From positions 1,269,672 to 1,333,671 of the forward strand of contig NZ_SJOM01000007.1 in NCBI RefSeq assembly GCF_004762045.1: a stretch of 64,000 nt of DNA. Direction: 5' to 3'. This stretch comes from Mycobacterium sp. DL99. Its GTDB lineage: Bacteria; Actinomycetota; Actinomycetes; Mycobacteriales; Mycobacteriaceae. A program made the translations under genes and the position numbers. The notes beneath the pieces are model-generated. The model searched no databases and was not told the DNA's origin. It worked only from the letters and a program-made list of their open reading frames with translations. Position 1 is the first letter of the stretch, and each line of letters begins with the position of its first letter. Shown piece by piece: positions 15,561 to 24,319 of the stretch.

Positions 15561-17135
15561 TTAGCCCGCGCGCTTGCGCTTGCGATCCGAAGGGCGATGG
15601 CGTTCAGCGGGTGCAGACTTCGCGGCCTTCTTGGCCTTGGCCGCGCCGACAGCCGAGCCAACCGACGAGCGAACAATCGAGCGAACGGAATCCCGGTCGG
15701 AGCCCTTCGCCTGCAGGGCCGCCCTCAACCGCTGCACCGAATCGCTGCGGGGCGAGCCCACTTGCGTGTGCGTCTTCGGGGCGCGCAGTGACGTCGGCGC
15801 GTTGACGGCGTCGGTCGGCTCGGTGGGCTCGGTGGGCTCAATGGTCTTCTGTGTCCTCGTCGCCTCGCCGATGGCTTGAAGCACTTTGGCAAACGGCCGG
15901 GTGGCGTTCGACAACGTTGCCGCCATGTCCTCCACCGCGCGGCGTACGTCCTGCTCGAACGGCGAGGTGCCCACCGGCACAATCGGATGCTCGGTCACCG
16001 GTGTCTCGGGTTCGGTGTCGGAGACGACCGGCTGGGGCAGCGTGGGGGTGTACTTTTCGCCGGCGAGGATGGCGATCGATTGCTTGAACGCGCGCGGCAG
16101 TTCGTTCAGTGCTTCCTGCACCTTCTCCTGAGGCATGACCCAGCTGAATTCCTGGGCGTGACTGGGATCTGCGGTGCGGTCGTATCCCATCTCGACGAAG
16201 ACCCGCAGCACGGGGTCCAGGGCGTCGACGAATCGTTCCGCGCCGACCAGGGATGCGGGTATGCGAAGCGGTGCCAGCAACGGAAGATACTGGGGCAGCA
16301 TCACGTAGGTGGTGTTGCCGACCTGTGTCTTCACCGCGTTCGGGGCGTCGGGATACTCCAGGACGTAGCCGGGGAATGCATGCCCGAACGCCTGGCCGGC
16401 AAAGGAATTTACGAGCGACAGCACGTTGAAATAGGCGGGGAAGTCGGCGATGCCGTCGTATTGATTCTGGTAGTACGTGGTCTTGAAGGGGCTGTCGGAA
16501 GGCCCCGGACGGCCGAGCGGGAAGATGTCGCCCAGTACCGGAAGGGTGCTCCACGATGCCAATCTGGTGAGAATGCCGCCGTTTGGTTGATAGGGGTTTC
16601 CGATGAAGACGAACTCGTAATTCTCGGCATTGGCAACGTAATTCAGGCTTTTGGCCATTGCTGCCCGCGCCAGTTCGGCGACCTGGTTGCCCTGCGATAC
16701 GCCGATGATCGTGATCTTCTCACCGGCCGCCGTGTTGGCGATGTCCTGCAGCAGGTAGCCGGCGCCGACCCCCTCGGATCGTTTCAGGGACTGCGGCCAG
16801 TACGGAAGACCCGACAGCACCGGCAGATCCGAGATGATCGGGTAGTTGAGGTTGATCTGTGCGGGGTAGGGGAGGGTGTGGTACGAGTCGCCTTCCGGGA
16901 TGGTGCTTCCGTAGAACAACATCGGGACGGTCAATCCGAATGCGTCGAAAGAGGGCCCCACGCCGATCGTCGTGCCCACCAGCCGAATCTCAGCACTGTA
17001 AGTGGCTGTTGGTGTGCTGACCGTGATTCCTGCCGATACCGCGACCACGACGCCACCGGCCAACAACATCGAAGCCCACCGATGCGAAAAACGCTGCCGG
17101 CGCGGACGGCATGACGATATCCCCCGACCTTTCAT
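15561..17135 (-). CDS. PE-PPE domain-containing secreted hydrolase (copy 2)
   Basis: 524 aa, strongly similar to copy 1 over the whole PE-PPE domain (the run VSTPTATYSA and the region around SPFKTTYYQNQYDG are shared). The nucleophile motif reads GVSQGNQ. The N-terminal signal is basic then hydrophobic (MLLAGGVVVAVSAGITVS) and the C-terminal tail is Lys/Ala/Arg-rich but diverged. The ATG at 17135 has GAAAGGAA upstream. It is divergent from the cutinase gene with only 48 bp between starts, so the promoters overlap. Confidence 0.88.
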   Translation of the reverse strand: MKGRGISSCRPRRQRFSHRWASMLLAGGVVVAVSAGITVSTPTATYSAEIRLVGTTIGVGPSFDAFGLTVPMLFYGSTIPEGDSYHTLPYPAQINLNYPIISDLPVLSGLPYWPQSLKRSEGVGAGYLLQDIANTAAGEKITIIGVSQGNQVAELARAAMAKSLNYVANAENYEFVFIGNPYQPNGGILTRLASWSTLPVLGDIFPLGRPGPSDSPFKTTYYQNQYDGIADFPAYFNVLSLVNSFAGQAFGHAFPGYVLEYPDAPNAVKTQVGNTTYVMLPQYLPLLAPLRIPASLVGAERFVDALDPVLRVFVEMGYDRTADPSHAQEFSWVMPQEKVQEALNELPRAFKQSIAILAGEKYTPTLPQPVVSDTEPETPVTEHPIVPVGTSPFEQDVRRAVEDMAATLSNATRPFAKVLQAIGEATRTQKTIEPTEPTEPTDAVNAPTSLRAPKTHTQVGSPRSDSVQRLRAALQAKGSDRDSVRSIVRSSVGSAVGAAKAKKAAKSAPAERHRPSDRKRKRAG

Positions 17136-17183
17136 TCATGAATTCCTTTCTTAAGAGTTCTCGTTGGTTCTTGAGGGACCTTT

Positions 17184-18143
17184 ATGCCTCCGCCTTCTCG
17201 GGGCGCGCTCCATGCTGCGCTGTGTCACAGTGAATTGGTGGGGAAATTCGGAAGTGCCGGATTAGTTGCCGTCATGGCGGCGGCGGCTTCCGTGATGAAC
17301 AACGTGGCGATTCCGTCCGCCAATGCGACACCGTGTCCGGATGCAGAGGTGGTTTTCGCCCGCGGCACGATGGAAGCGCCGGGCGTAGGAGACACCGGGG
17401 AGGCGTTCATCAATTCTCTGCGCGCCAACGTCGCTCCGAAATCGGTGGGGGTCTATCCCGTCGATTACCCGGCGACCACCGATTTCCCAACTGCCGTACA
17501 AGGAATCGCTGATGCTCGGGCGCGCATCATGACCACCGCCGCCAACTGCCCGGACACCAAGATGGTGCTCGGCGGGTTCTCCCAGGGTGCGGCGGTCATC
17601 GGGTTCGTGACGGCAAGCGTTGTGCCGGACGGGGTTTCACCGGCAGATGTGCCCGCACCGATGCCGTCCGATGTGGCGGACCACGTGGCGGCCGTCGCGT
17701 TGTTCGGCAAGCCGTCGCCGCGATTCATGAAGGTGCTCAACAACCCGTCGGTCGTCGTCGGGCCGAACTACACGGCCAAGTCCATCGACCTCTGCGTCGA
17801 CAACGATCTGGTGTGCGACCCGCAGGGCAGAAGCTTCGGCATCCACACGCAGTACGCGGAAGCCGGCCTGGTGAACCAGGGCGCCGCGTTCGCGGCGAGC
17901 AAGCTTCAGGACGACTGGGCGCAGCAGTCAACCCAGCCCGCTGCGCCGGCGATATTGGGCGGCACCGGCCCGGCGCAGCCTGCGCGTGTCCAGCCGGCCC
18001 AGCCCGCCCAGGCCGCCCAGCACATGGGCCCGGCGCCGCAGTCACTTCCCGGTCCGGCCCCTGCTCAAAGCCCGCCGGCGACTTCGCCGACCGCGCCCTC
18101 GCCGGCACCGGCCGCACCGGCGCCCGTCGCGCCGCTGGCCTGA
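17184..18143 (+). CDS. Cutinase-family esterase (Culp type)
   Basis: 319 aa. A signal peptide ends near PSANA-TPCPDAEVVFARGT. The cutinase domain has the nucleophile in GGFSQGAA, and the Asp/His pair fits CVDNDLVCDPQ and the following HTQYAEAG; paired cysteines are present. After the domain comes a Pro/Ala/Gln-rich tail of about 80 residues. ATG 17184 is preceded by GAGGGACC. Mycobacterial cutinase-like proteins are secreted esterases, lipases or thioesterases acting on acyl chains rather than on cutin. Together with the divergent PE-PPE genes it forms a block of secreted serine hydrolases. Confidence 0.9.
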   Translation: MPPPSRGALHAALCHSELVGKFGSAGLVAVMAAAASVMNNVAIPSANATPCPDAEVVFARGTMEAPGVGDTGEAFINSLRANVAPKSVGVYPVDYPATTDFPTAVQGIADARARIMTTAANCPDTKMVLGGFSQGAAVIGFVTASVVPDGVSPADVPAPMPSDVADHVAAVALFGKPSPRFMKVLNNPSVVVGPNYTAKSIDLCVDNDLVCDPQGRSFGIHTQYAEAGLVNQGAAFAASKLQDDWAQQSTQPAAPAILGGTGPAQPARVQPAQPAQAAQHMGPAPQSLPGPAPAQSPPATSPTAPSPAPAAPAPVAPLA

Positions 18144-18149
18144 GCCGGC

Positions 18150-18437
18150 CTAGCGGTGCGCGTTACCGCCGAACAGGTAGACGCCGGTGTGATGGCCGAT
18201 GAAATTGTTGGCGATGAACAGCACGCCGGCGACCACCACGACCAGCACCAACGCGAACATCACCCAGCTGAGGCCCGTCAGCAGACGGCGACGGCCGACG
18301 TCTGAGGCGTCGTCGGCGACATCACCCGCGATGTGCAGGCGCACACCGATCGCGAACAGGGTCGGCACGGATGCGCCCACTGCCAGGCCGAACAGCAGGA
18401 TCTTGCCGACGGCCACGAGATTGATCCAGTTACTCAT
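18150..18437 (-). CDS. Small membrane protein, Rv0544c-like, partner of PitA
   Basis: 95 aa from ATG 18437 (MSNWINLVAVGKILL), which overlaps the pitA stop by four bases (ATGA). Two transmembrane helices (GKILLFGLAVGASVPTLFAI and WVMFALVLVVVVAGVLFIA) flank a short charged loop. The same arrangement, a small two-helix protein after pitA, occurs in M. tuberculosis as Rv0544c/Rv0545c. It may assemble with or modulate the transporter; its biochemical role is unknown. Confidence 0.75.
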   Translation of the reverse strand: MSNWINLVAVGKILLFGLAVGASVPTLFAIGVRLHIAGDVADDASDVGRRRLLTGLSWVMFALVLVVVVAGVLFIANNFIGHHTGVYLFGGNAHR

Positions 18438-19597
18438 GCGATGTTCCCGCTCCGGTCCTCGACCGCGGTCAGGCTGCCCTGCCACGCGTCGTTCACGTTC
18501 TTGTGGTCGATCGGGGGCTTACGCGACCTGAGCCAGATGGGCACGGTCGAGGCGATCAGGGCGACGAACCCGACCAGCGGCCCGGCGAAGCCGCCGATCC
18601 CGTGCACGAGGACGTAGGTCAGTGCGCCGATCAGGCCCGCGGCCGGCAGGGTGATCAGCCACGCGGTGGCCATGTTGCGGGCGACGCCCCAGCGCACCTC
18701 GGTGCGACGGCCCAATCCGCTGCCGAGGATGGACCCGGTCGCGACGTGCGTGGTGGACAGCGAATAGCCGAAGTGACTGGACAGCAGGATGGTTGCCGCC
18801 GAGGAGACTTCGGCGGCCATGCCCTGGGGAGCCTCGGTGTCGACCAGTCCCTTGCCGAGGGTGCGGATGACCCGCCAGCCACCCGAGAGCGTGCCGAGGG
18901 CGATGGCGATGGCGCAGGCGGCGATCACCCAGAACGGCGGCATCGTCGCGGAGTCGTCGACGGCGCCGTAGGAGATCAGGGCGAGGAAGATGATGCCCAT
19001 TGTCTTCTGCGCGTCGTTCGTGCCATGCGCCAGTGAGATCAGGGATGCCGAGCCGATCTGTCCGTAACGAAAGGCGGCGATCGTGCGGTCCTTCGGAAGG
19101 CCCCGGATCAGCCGGTAGACCAGCCAACTGGCGATGCAGGCCACCACACCGGCGATCAGTGGTGACAACACCGCGGGCACGATGACGGTCGAGACCACGC
19201 CGTGCCAGATCACGCCATGGCCTCCGACGGCGGCGATCATCGCGCCGACGATGCCGCCGATGAGGGCGTGCGACGAGCTCGACGGAATACCCATCAGCCA
19301 GGTGAGCAAGTTCCACAGGATGCTGCCGACGAGCCCGGCGAACACCAGCTCCAAGGTCACGAGATTCGCGTCGACGAGACCCTTGGCGATCGTTGCGGCC
19401 ACAGCGGTGGACAGAAACGCGCCGACGAGGTTCAGCAGCGCTGACAGCGCTACTGCCGTACGTGGTTTCAGTGCTCCGCTGGCGATCGACGTCGCCATCG
19501 CATTGCCGGTGTCGTGAAACCCGTTGGTGAAGTCGAACATCAAAGCGGTGAAAACGACAATGCACAGCAGGAGGAACTGTAACGACACGGTAAACAA
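18434..19597 (-). CDS. pitA: Low-affinity inorganic phosphate transporter PitA
   Basis: 387 aa, PiT family (PF01384). The duplicated signature is visible: FDFTNGFHDTGNAMATS near the N-terminus and HGTNDAQKTMG in the second half, set among about ten transmembrane segments. It moves phosphate with protons or as a metal-phosphate complex across the inner membrane. It is the first gene of a two-gene unit with the small membrane protein. Confidence 0.9.
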   Translation of the reverse strand: MFTVSLQFLLLCIVVFTALMFDFTNGFHDTGNAMATSIASGALKPRTAVALSALLNLVGAFLSTAVAATIAKGLVDANLVTLELVFAGLVGSILWNLLTWLMGIPSSSSHALIGGIVGAMIAAVGGHGVIWHGVVSTVIVPAVLSPLIAGVVACIASWLVYRLIRGLPKDRTIAAFRYGQIGSASLISLAHGTNDAQKTMGIIFLALISYGAVDDSATMPPFWVIAACAIAIALGTLSGGWRVIRTLGKGLVDTEAPQGMAAEVSSAATILLSSHFGYSLSTTHVATGSILGSGLGRRTEVRWGVARNMATAWLITLPAAGLIGALTYVLVHGIGGFAGPLVGFVALIASTVPIWLRSRKPPIDHKNVNDAWQGSLTAVEDRSGNIA

Positions 19598-19714
19598 TTC
19601 TTGAACACAATCGCTACGGAAGCCTAATTAACTGGCTGAGGTCTCTGTCACGTTCGGGACCCCGAGGTGTGGCTCCGAAAATGGCTCGCGTGTGGTAGCC
19701 GGTTTGGTGGGCCG

Positions 19715-20161
19715 TCAGCGTTTCGGGATTTCGATGCCCAGCAGCTTGAGCCCCTCGTTCATGCGGAGATGGGCCTCATCGATGGTGGTGCCCAACTTCG
19801 TCAACCGGGTGGCACTGTTTGCCGGGGTCAAGGCCACGCATTGGTCGGCCATGCTGCGGAAGCCGTCGAAGCCGTCCCCGAGGGCGGCGTTGACCAGGAC
19901 GTCGGGCCCGGGCAGTACTTTCGGCTGTGTCGAGTCGACGTAGGCGCGCATATCGGTGCAGGCGCGGTGCAGTGCCGGGTAGTCGGTGACGGGAGCCGTC
20001 ATCGCGTCGCCGATCGGGCCCAGTTGCGTGCCCAGTCCCGCGACCGCGTCCATTACCGCTTGGCGCCATTCATCGTCCACCGGGGCCGCGGTCGGCCTGC
20101 CCGCGACTGCGCACCCGGCGAGCACGGACATGGTGGCCAACGCGGCGGCGAGGTACCTCAT
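19715..20161 (-). CDS. Small lipoprotein of unknown function
   Basis: 148 aa. The N-terminus MRYLAAALATMSVLAGC carries a lipobox (VLAGC, Cys17), so the protein should be lipid-anchored outside the inner membrane. The mature part is mostly helical, with two further Cys that could form a disulfide (RACTDM and DQCVAL). No family was recognised. It stands alone between pitA (minus strand) and the DUF7159 gene (divergent). Confidence 0.7.
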   Translation of the reverse strand: MRYLAAALATMSVLAGCAVAGRPTAAPVDDEWRQAVMDAVAGLGTQLGPIGDAMTAPVTDYPALHRACTDMRAYVDSTQPKVLPGPDVLVNAALGDGFDGFRSMADQCVALTPANSATRLTKLGTTIDEAHLRMNEGLKLLGIEIPKR

Positions 20162-20306
20162 ATGCAGCGAGCTTATGGTGTGCGGCCGCGTGGGTGCGGG
20201 CCGATATCAGACGGAGGAGTTTGCGCGCAGATCGCCGCACCCACGTGTAACCGGCGTCACACCGGTAACCTGATCAACGACTGACTAGGCAGATCGGGGG
20301 ATCGGT

Positions 20307-21428
20307 ATGGATCTCGTGCTCGGCCTCGCGATGACTTCGAGAGCCGTTCGGTGGGTGCTCGTCGAAGGGACGACGGGCGAGGGGCGTCCGCTCGATCGCG
20401 GCGCGATCTCGTTCGAGGATGTCGCCGGTTATGACCCCGACGGCCTGCTGCGGGGCTTGGTGGACGACACCGAACTCGACGGCGGACACCGTATCCATGC
20501 CATCGGCGTGACGTGGACGAATGATGCCGCGCCACTGGCCGGTCACATCATGCAATCTCTGGATAACCGCGGCTACGGAAATGTCTTCGCGGTCTCGGAG
20601 ATCGAGGCGGCCGGGATGCTGGCCAGTGGCATCGCCGAGATCACCGAGCACGACGACATCGCGGTGTGCATCGTCGAACCCGACGCCGCGGTGGTGGCGA
20701 TCGTGACCCCCGACGACGTCAGTGCCGACCGCATCGAGCGGTCCGACACGTTCGTCGCCGACATCACCGGACTGTTGGCGCTGACCGGCCGACCGATCAG
20801 CGCGATGTTCGTCCTGGGCTCCGACGCCTGCGGTCCGATCGTGTCGGAGCTGGCCGATTCCGTCTCGACTGCGGTGATCACCGCGGCCGAATCCGATCTG
20901 GCGTTTGCGCGGGGCGCAGGACTGGCGGCGGCGCTCGCGGTGAACACCGCGGCCACACCGGCCAAGGCGGTGCACTGGACCAAGGTCGGCGCATTGTCGT
21001 CGGTCGTCGGCGGGGCACTGGTGACGCTCGTCGTCGCGACCTCAGCCGCCATCGGGCTGCACCTGCATCCGGGCGCGGTATCGGAAACCGCGCACGCCGC
21101 TGGAATCCAGGAATCGGCGCCCGCTGCCGGGCCGGCACCGAAACCGGTGCACAAGCCGGTCGACAAGCCCGCCGTCAAACCGGCCCCCGCGGCTCCGCCG
21201 CCGGCTCAGGCGGTCGAGGCCGCCAATCCGCCGGCACACCAGCCACCCGCCCAGATCCCGCCGGCCCCGGCAGCTCCGGCCCCGGCGCCCGCGCCCGCCT
21301 ACGTTCCGCCCGCACCCGCGCCGGTCTATGCACCGCCGCCGTATGTTCCCCCGCCGGTGACCTACCCGCAGCCGCGGCTGCGGGACCGGATCATCGAGCG
21401 CATTCCGATCATCAACCGGTTCCACTGA
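20307..21428 (+). CDS. DUF7159-type membrane protein (second copy)
   Basis: 373 aa, paralogue of the protein at 9169-11091: the same start (MDLVLGLAMTS versus VDVVLGVAVTG) and the same N-terminal domain of about 210 residues. A transmembrane segment follows (ALSSVVGGALVTLVVATSAAIGL without repeats before it), then an Ala/Pro-rich external tail with Lys-Pro repeats, ending in a conserved-looking RDRIIERIPIINRFH. It lacks the TQMAP repeats and the Thr-rich tract. It overlaps the convergent helicase gene by 17 bp. Function unknown. Confidence 0.75.
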   Translation: MDLVLGLAMTSRAVRWVLVEGTTGEGRPLDRGAISFEDVAGYDPDGLLRGLVDDTELDGGHRIHAIGVTWTNDAAPLAGHIMQSLDNRGYGNVFAVSEIEAAGMLASGIAEITEHDDIAVCIVEPDAAVVAIVTPDDVSADRIERSDTFVADITGLLALTGRPISAMFVLGSDACGPIVSELADSVSTAVITAAESDLAFARGAGLAAALAVNTAATPAKAVHWTKVGALSSVVGGALVTLVVATSAAIGLHLHPGAVSETAHAAGIQESAPAAGPAPKPVHKPVDKPAVKPAPAAPPPAQAVEAANPPAHQPPAQIPPAPAAPAPAPAPAYVPPAPAPVYAPPPYVPPPVTYPQPRLRDRIIERIPIINRFH

Positions 21429-23361
21429 ACTTGGCGGTCAGCCCCGCTCGGGCCAGCCGGGCCTGCTCGGCTCGCACGACCTCGTCCTGATGTGGTGGGG
21501 CCTGCTCGGGATGCTGCGCCAGGCGACGGATCGGCTCATCGACGGTGCCCCTGGCCAGCAGCCGGTACACCCGCACGGTGTGCAGTTCGCTGAGCCGCTG
21601 GGTGCGTCCGATCACCTGCCGCTCGGTGCGCGGCTGCCACTGGGGTTCGGCGATGATGAACACCACCGGAGCATTCAGCCGGCGCAGGTCCAGCGCGCCG
21701 GCCCCGATGTGGGCCAACAGGGTGGCCGGGCCGCGGTCGGTTGCGAACGCGTCGACGACGGCCTGCTGATCGGGTACCGACGCGTCCACCGGTCCGAAGA
21801 TGTTGCCCGGCAGGGCTTTCCGGATCACCTCGAGTACCGCGGGAAAATGCGAGAACACCACCACCCGGGCGCCGTTGATGTGGGCCTCGTTGGTGAGTTC
21901 GATGAGCCGGTCCAGCTTGGCTCCCGGTGTCGGTGAGCCCGACGGCCAGGCGCCTTGCCGAATCGCGCTGAAGTTTCCGCTGGAGACGCACTGTCGGTAG
22001 CGCTCACGGTCGGCTCGGCTGAGTCGCACCCACTCCTCGGTGGCGATCCGAACCGGCAGTTCGTCGACAACATCGCGGTAGTCCCGTCGCAGGTACACCC
22101 GGTCCACGGCGCGGCGGAAGGCGATCGATCCGCGTTCGCCGGCGTTGGGCGCGACCTTGCCCGCGACGTCGGGTTGCAGAAAGTCGGCGAGATGGCGAAA
22201 ACCGCCGATCCGCTGGTGCATCGGCACGCCGGACAGGAACAGCACGCGGTTATCGGAGGTCAGCACGTTGCGGACGGCCCGGGACCGGTCGGACTTCGGG
22301 TCCCGCAGCAGGTGTGCCTCGTCGATGATGACCAGCCCGGGGCGTTCGGGCAGTTTGATGCGTTGCAGGGTGTTGTAGGACACGATGGCCACACCGCCGG
22401 AGGTCTTCCAATCCTCAAGGCGCGCATCGCGTTCGCTGCCGCGGATCTCGATTGCCCGCAGCGCGGTGTGCTTGGCGGTCTCTGCGGCCCAATGGATTCC
22501 GGTGTTGGGCTGGCACACCACCAGGGTGTGGCGTAGCTGTGCGGCGGCGGCCAGGTGTGCCACGATCGCCAGGGCCTGCAGGGTCTTGCCCAGGCCGAGC
22601 TCGTCGCACAGCAGCACCCGCTCGCGGGCCAGCGCGTAGCGGGCGCCGAATTCCTGGTATCCGCGCAATTCGGTGCGCAGCAGTGATCGGTTCAACGGGG
22701 TCTGCTCGACCTGTACGGCCACCTCGGCCCCGACGAATCCCTGGGCTGCATCCACATCGGTTGTCCCGGAGGCGAATTCACTGAGAAGCTGGTCGATGGG
22801 GCGAGGGTCGGCGCGGTAGTGTGCCCACACGTCGCCGTCGTGGTGGTGGGCATCGTCGATGCGGTCCAGCAGTCCGCGCGCCGACTCGAGCAGCGGATCC
22901 GACGCGGTGTGGCTGCGCAGCCGCGGCATCAGCCGGCGCAACTGCTTGACCGGCACGTCGGTCTCGGCCAGCGTCAGCAGCGAGGACAGCAGCTCGGTGT
23001 CCTCCCCGGCGCGCAGCCGGGGCCGGGTGGTGGTGCGGATGTGGTCGGCCATGGCCTGGGCTGCGGCCTGCACCGATTGCGCGGCCTCGATGTCGACGCC
23101 GGGAACCTGGGTCAACAGCCGGGCGGGCACCGTGTGGATGTCGGCGACCCTGCGGTACTCGGAGTTGGCCAGCCCGCCGAGACGCGCGCCGGGCGCCAGA
23201 TACGGGCGCAGGTGCTGCAGCGGCGCCGAGTGCAGGGTCTGCGTAACCACCTCGTCGGTGCGGGCGCGGATACGGTCGGCGATCTCGGCGCGGAGTTTGC
23301 CGACACCGGCGAGCGCGGAGTCGGCATGGCGGATCAACTCGGTGAGATCGGCGCCGTCCAT
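21412..23361 (-). CDS. SNF2/DEAD-box superfamily II helicase-like protein
   Basis: 649 aa. A non-motor N-terminal region of about 210 residues precedes the ATPase. Motif I is CDELGLGKTLQA, motif II is IIDEAHLLRD and motif III is LSGVPMH. The C-terminal lobe keeps GAGALDLRRLNAPVVF (motif V region) and RQVIGRTQRLSELHTVRVY (motif VI, Arg fingers). This is SNF2/Rad54-type chemistry, ATP-driven translocation on double-stranded DNA. It stands alone with no adjacent methyltransferase or nuclease gene, so it is not obviously part of a restriction or defence set. Role unknown, perhaps DNA repair or chromatin remodelling. Confidence 0.85.
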   Translation of the reverse strand: MDGADLTELIRHADSALAGVGKLRAEIADRIRARTDEVVTQTLHSAPLQHLRPYLAPGARLGGLANSEYRRVADIHTVPARLLTQVPGVDIEAAQSVQAAAQAMADHIRTTTRPRLRAGEDTELLSSLLTLAETDVPVKQLRRLMPRLRSHTASDPLLESARGLLDRIDDAHHHDGDVWAHYRADPRPIDQLLSEFASGTTDVDAAQGFVGAEVAVQVEQTPLNRSLLRTELRGYQEFGARYALARERVLLCDELGLGKTLQALAIVAHLAAAAQLRHTLVVCQPNTGIHWAAETAKHTALRAIEIRGSERDARLEDWKTSGGVAIVSYNTLQRIKLPERPGLVIIDEAHLLRDPKSDRSRAVRNVLTSDNRVLFLSGVPMHQRIGGFRHLADFLQPDVAGKVAPNAGERGSIAFRRAVDRVYLRRDYRDVVDELPVRIATEEWVRLSRADRERYRQCVSSGNFSAIRQGAWPSGSPTPGAKLDRLIELTNEAHINGARVVVFSHFPAVLEVIRKALPGNIFGPVDASVPDQQAVVDAFATDRGPATLLAHIGAGALDLRRLNAPVVFIIAEPQWQPRTERQVIGRTQRLSELHTVRVYRLLARGTVDEPIRRLAQHPEQAPPHQDEVVRAEQARLARAGLTAKFSGTG

Positions 23362-23519
23362 GACTCATCATCATGGCACCTCACCTCGGTGGCCGGGTGC
23401 ACGGAATGTCGGGAATTCTTCGGCGGAATCTCGCCTCCGCTCAGTTTCGCCACGGGGAATGCCCAGGTCGCAGCGATAGCTTGAGGTGACCGTACATAAA
23501 CGTATGGAAGGTGCGGATC

Positions 23520-23767
23520 ATGCGAATAATCTCTGCCGCCGCGCTGGCTGCGGCCGGCGCCGCGACGTCGATCATCCTCGCGCCCCTCGCGGGAGCCACT
23601 GTGGCGGGAGTGCCGATGGCAGTCAGCACATTGCGCCGGCGCCGCAGTCGTGTACCACCACCAACGTCGGCAGTGAGTGCATCTCGCCCGGCAATGCGCA
23701 GATCAACGACTCTCCGTCGTTCGTCGACGCGTTCCCGATGTACGGGGCCTTCCCGTGGATTCTGTGA
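23520..23767 (+). pseudogene. Frameshifted small secreted protein
   Basis: ATG 23520 opens a clear signal peptide (MRIISAAALAAAGAATSI). The mature part, with paired Cys (CTTTNVGSEC), ISPGNAQINDSP and the end FPMYGAFPWIL, lies in a different frame that closes at 23767. A single indel near 23600-23612 would join them into a protein of about 80 aa. The join is either a real frameshift mutation or a sequence error; no homopolymer is present there. The mature sequence looks like a mycobacterial small secreted protein of unknown function. Confidence 0.6.
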
Positions 23768-23794
23768 TGCGCACTGTTTCTAGGAGGTCGGGGC

Positions 23795-23944
23795 ATGGCC
23801 GTCGACAACGAGTTGGAGCTCGGCTTCAAACAGGTGAAGTGGATCGAGGCGGTCGAATTCGTGTCTGATTTCCGTGAAGTCGGTTGGGGCCGTGGTGGGT
23901 ACAACGAGGACCACGAGTATTTCGGCTACCGCATGCCGATTTAG
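23795..23944 (+). CDS. 49-aa hypothetical protein
   Basis: ATG 23795 is preceded by AGGAGG at 23782-23787, an ideal Shine-Dalgarno with seven-base spacing, 28 bp after the frameshifted gene. The product is acidic and aromatic-rich (starts MAVDNELELGFKQVKW, ends EDHEYFGYRMPI) with no signal peptide or membrane helix. It may be translated as part of the same transcript, or be the stump of a longer gene cut by the repeat element that begins at 23968. No family was recognised. Confidence 0.45.
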   Translation: MAVDNELELGFKQVKWIEAVEFVSDFREVGWGRGGYNEDHEYFGYRMPI

Positions 23945-23967
23945 CCGATTCGGACGATTGATCGATG

Positions 23968-24260
23968 TGCCCGCCTGTCAGCGACTTTTCAGCGACAATT
24001 GCCACACGGCTAACTCCTAGCTCGTCAAACCCATTGTCGCTGACCGTTTTCGCCAATCCGGCACCGCTGACCTCATCAGTCTCACTGGTCCAGTGCCCGC
24101 GTATCAGCGACACTGTCGCTGATAACCGGGCACCTCGAAATCTGTGACGAATGAAACTGGTATGCATTCGAGTGGCACAAGTTCACTTCGGGCGCGCGGC
24201 ACATGGTGCTCACGGTGTGGATGTGGCGATTGTCGCTGAAAAGTCGCTGATAGCCGGGCA
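23968..24260. repeat. 293-bp intergenic element with 38-bp terminal inverted repeats
   Basis: The left end (23968-24005) and the complement of the right end (24223-24260) match at 35 of 38 positions, beginning TGCCCG and containing CAGCGACTTTTCAGCGAC. In the middle, 24093-24133 is a 41-bp palindrome (arms match 18 of 20) built from the same TGCCCG..TATCAGCGACA unit. Seven copies of CAGCGAC or its complement occur in 270 bp. No ORF or clear target duplication is seen. It resembles a MITE or REP-type element and fills most of the 375-bp gap between genes. Confidence 0.65.
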
Positions 24261-24319
24261 ACTCGGCACTCCCGTCCCGCCCGCGACACGCCGATCCCGC
24301 CGGGCAACACGCGAAAGCC

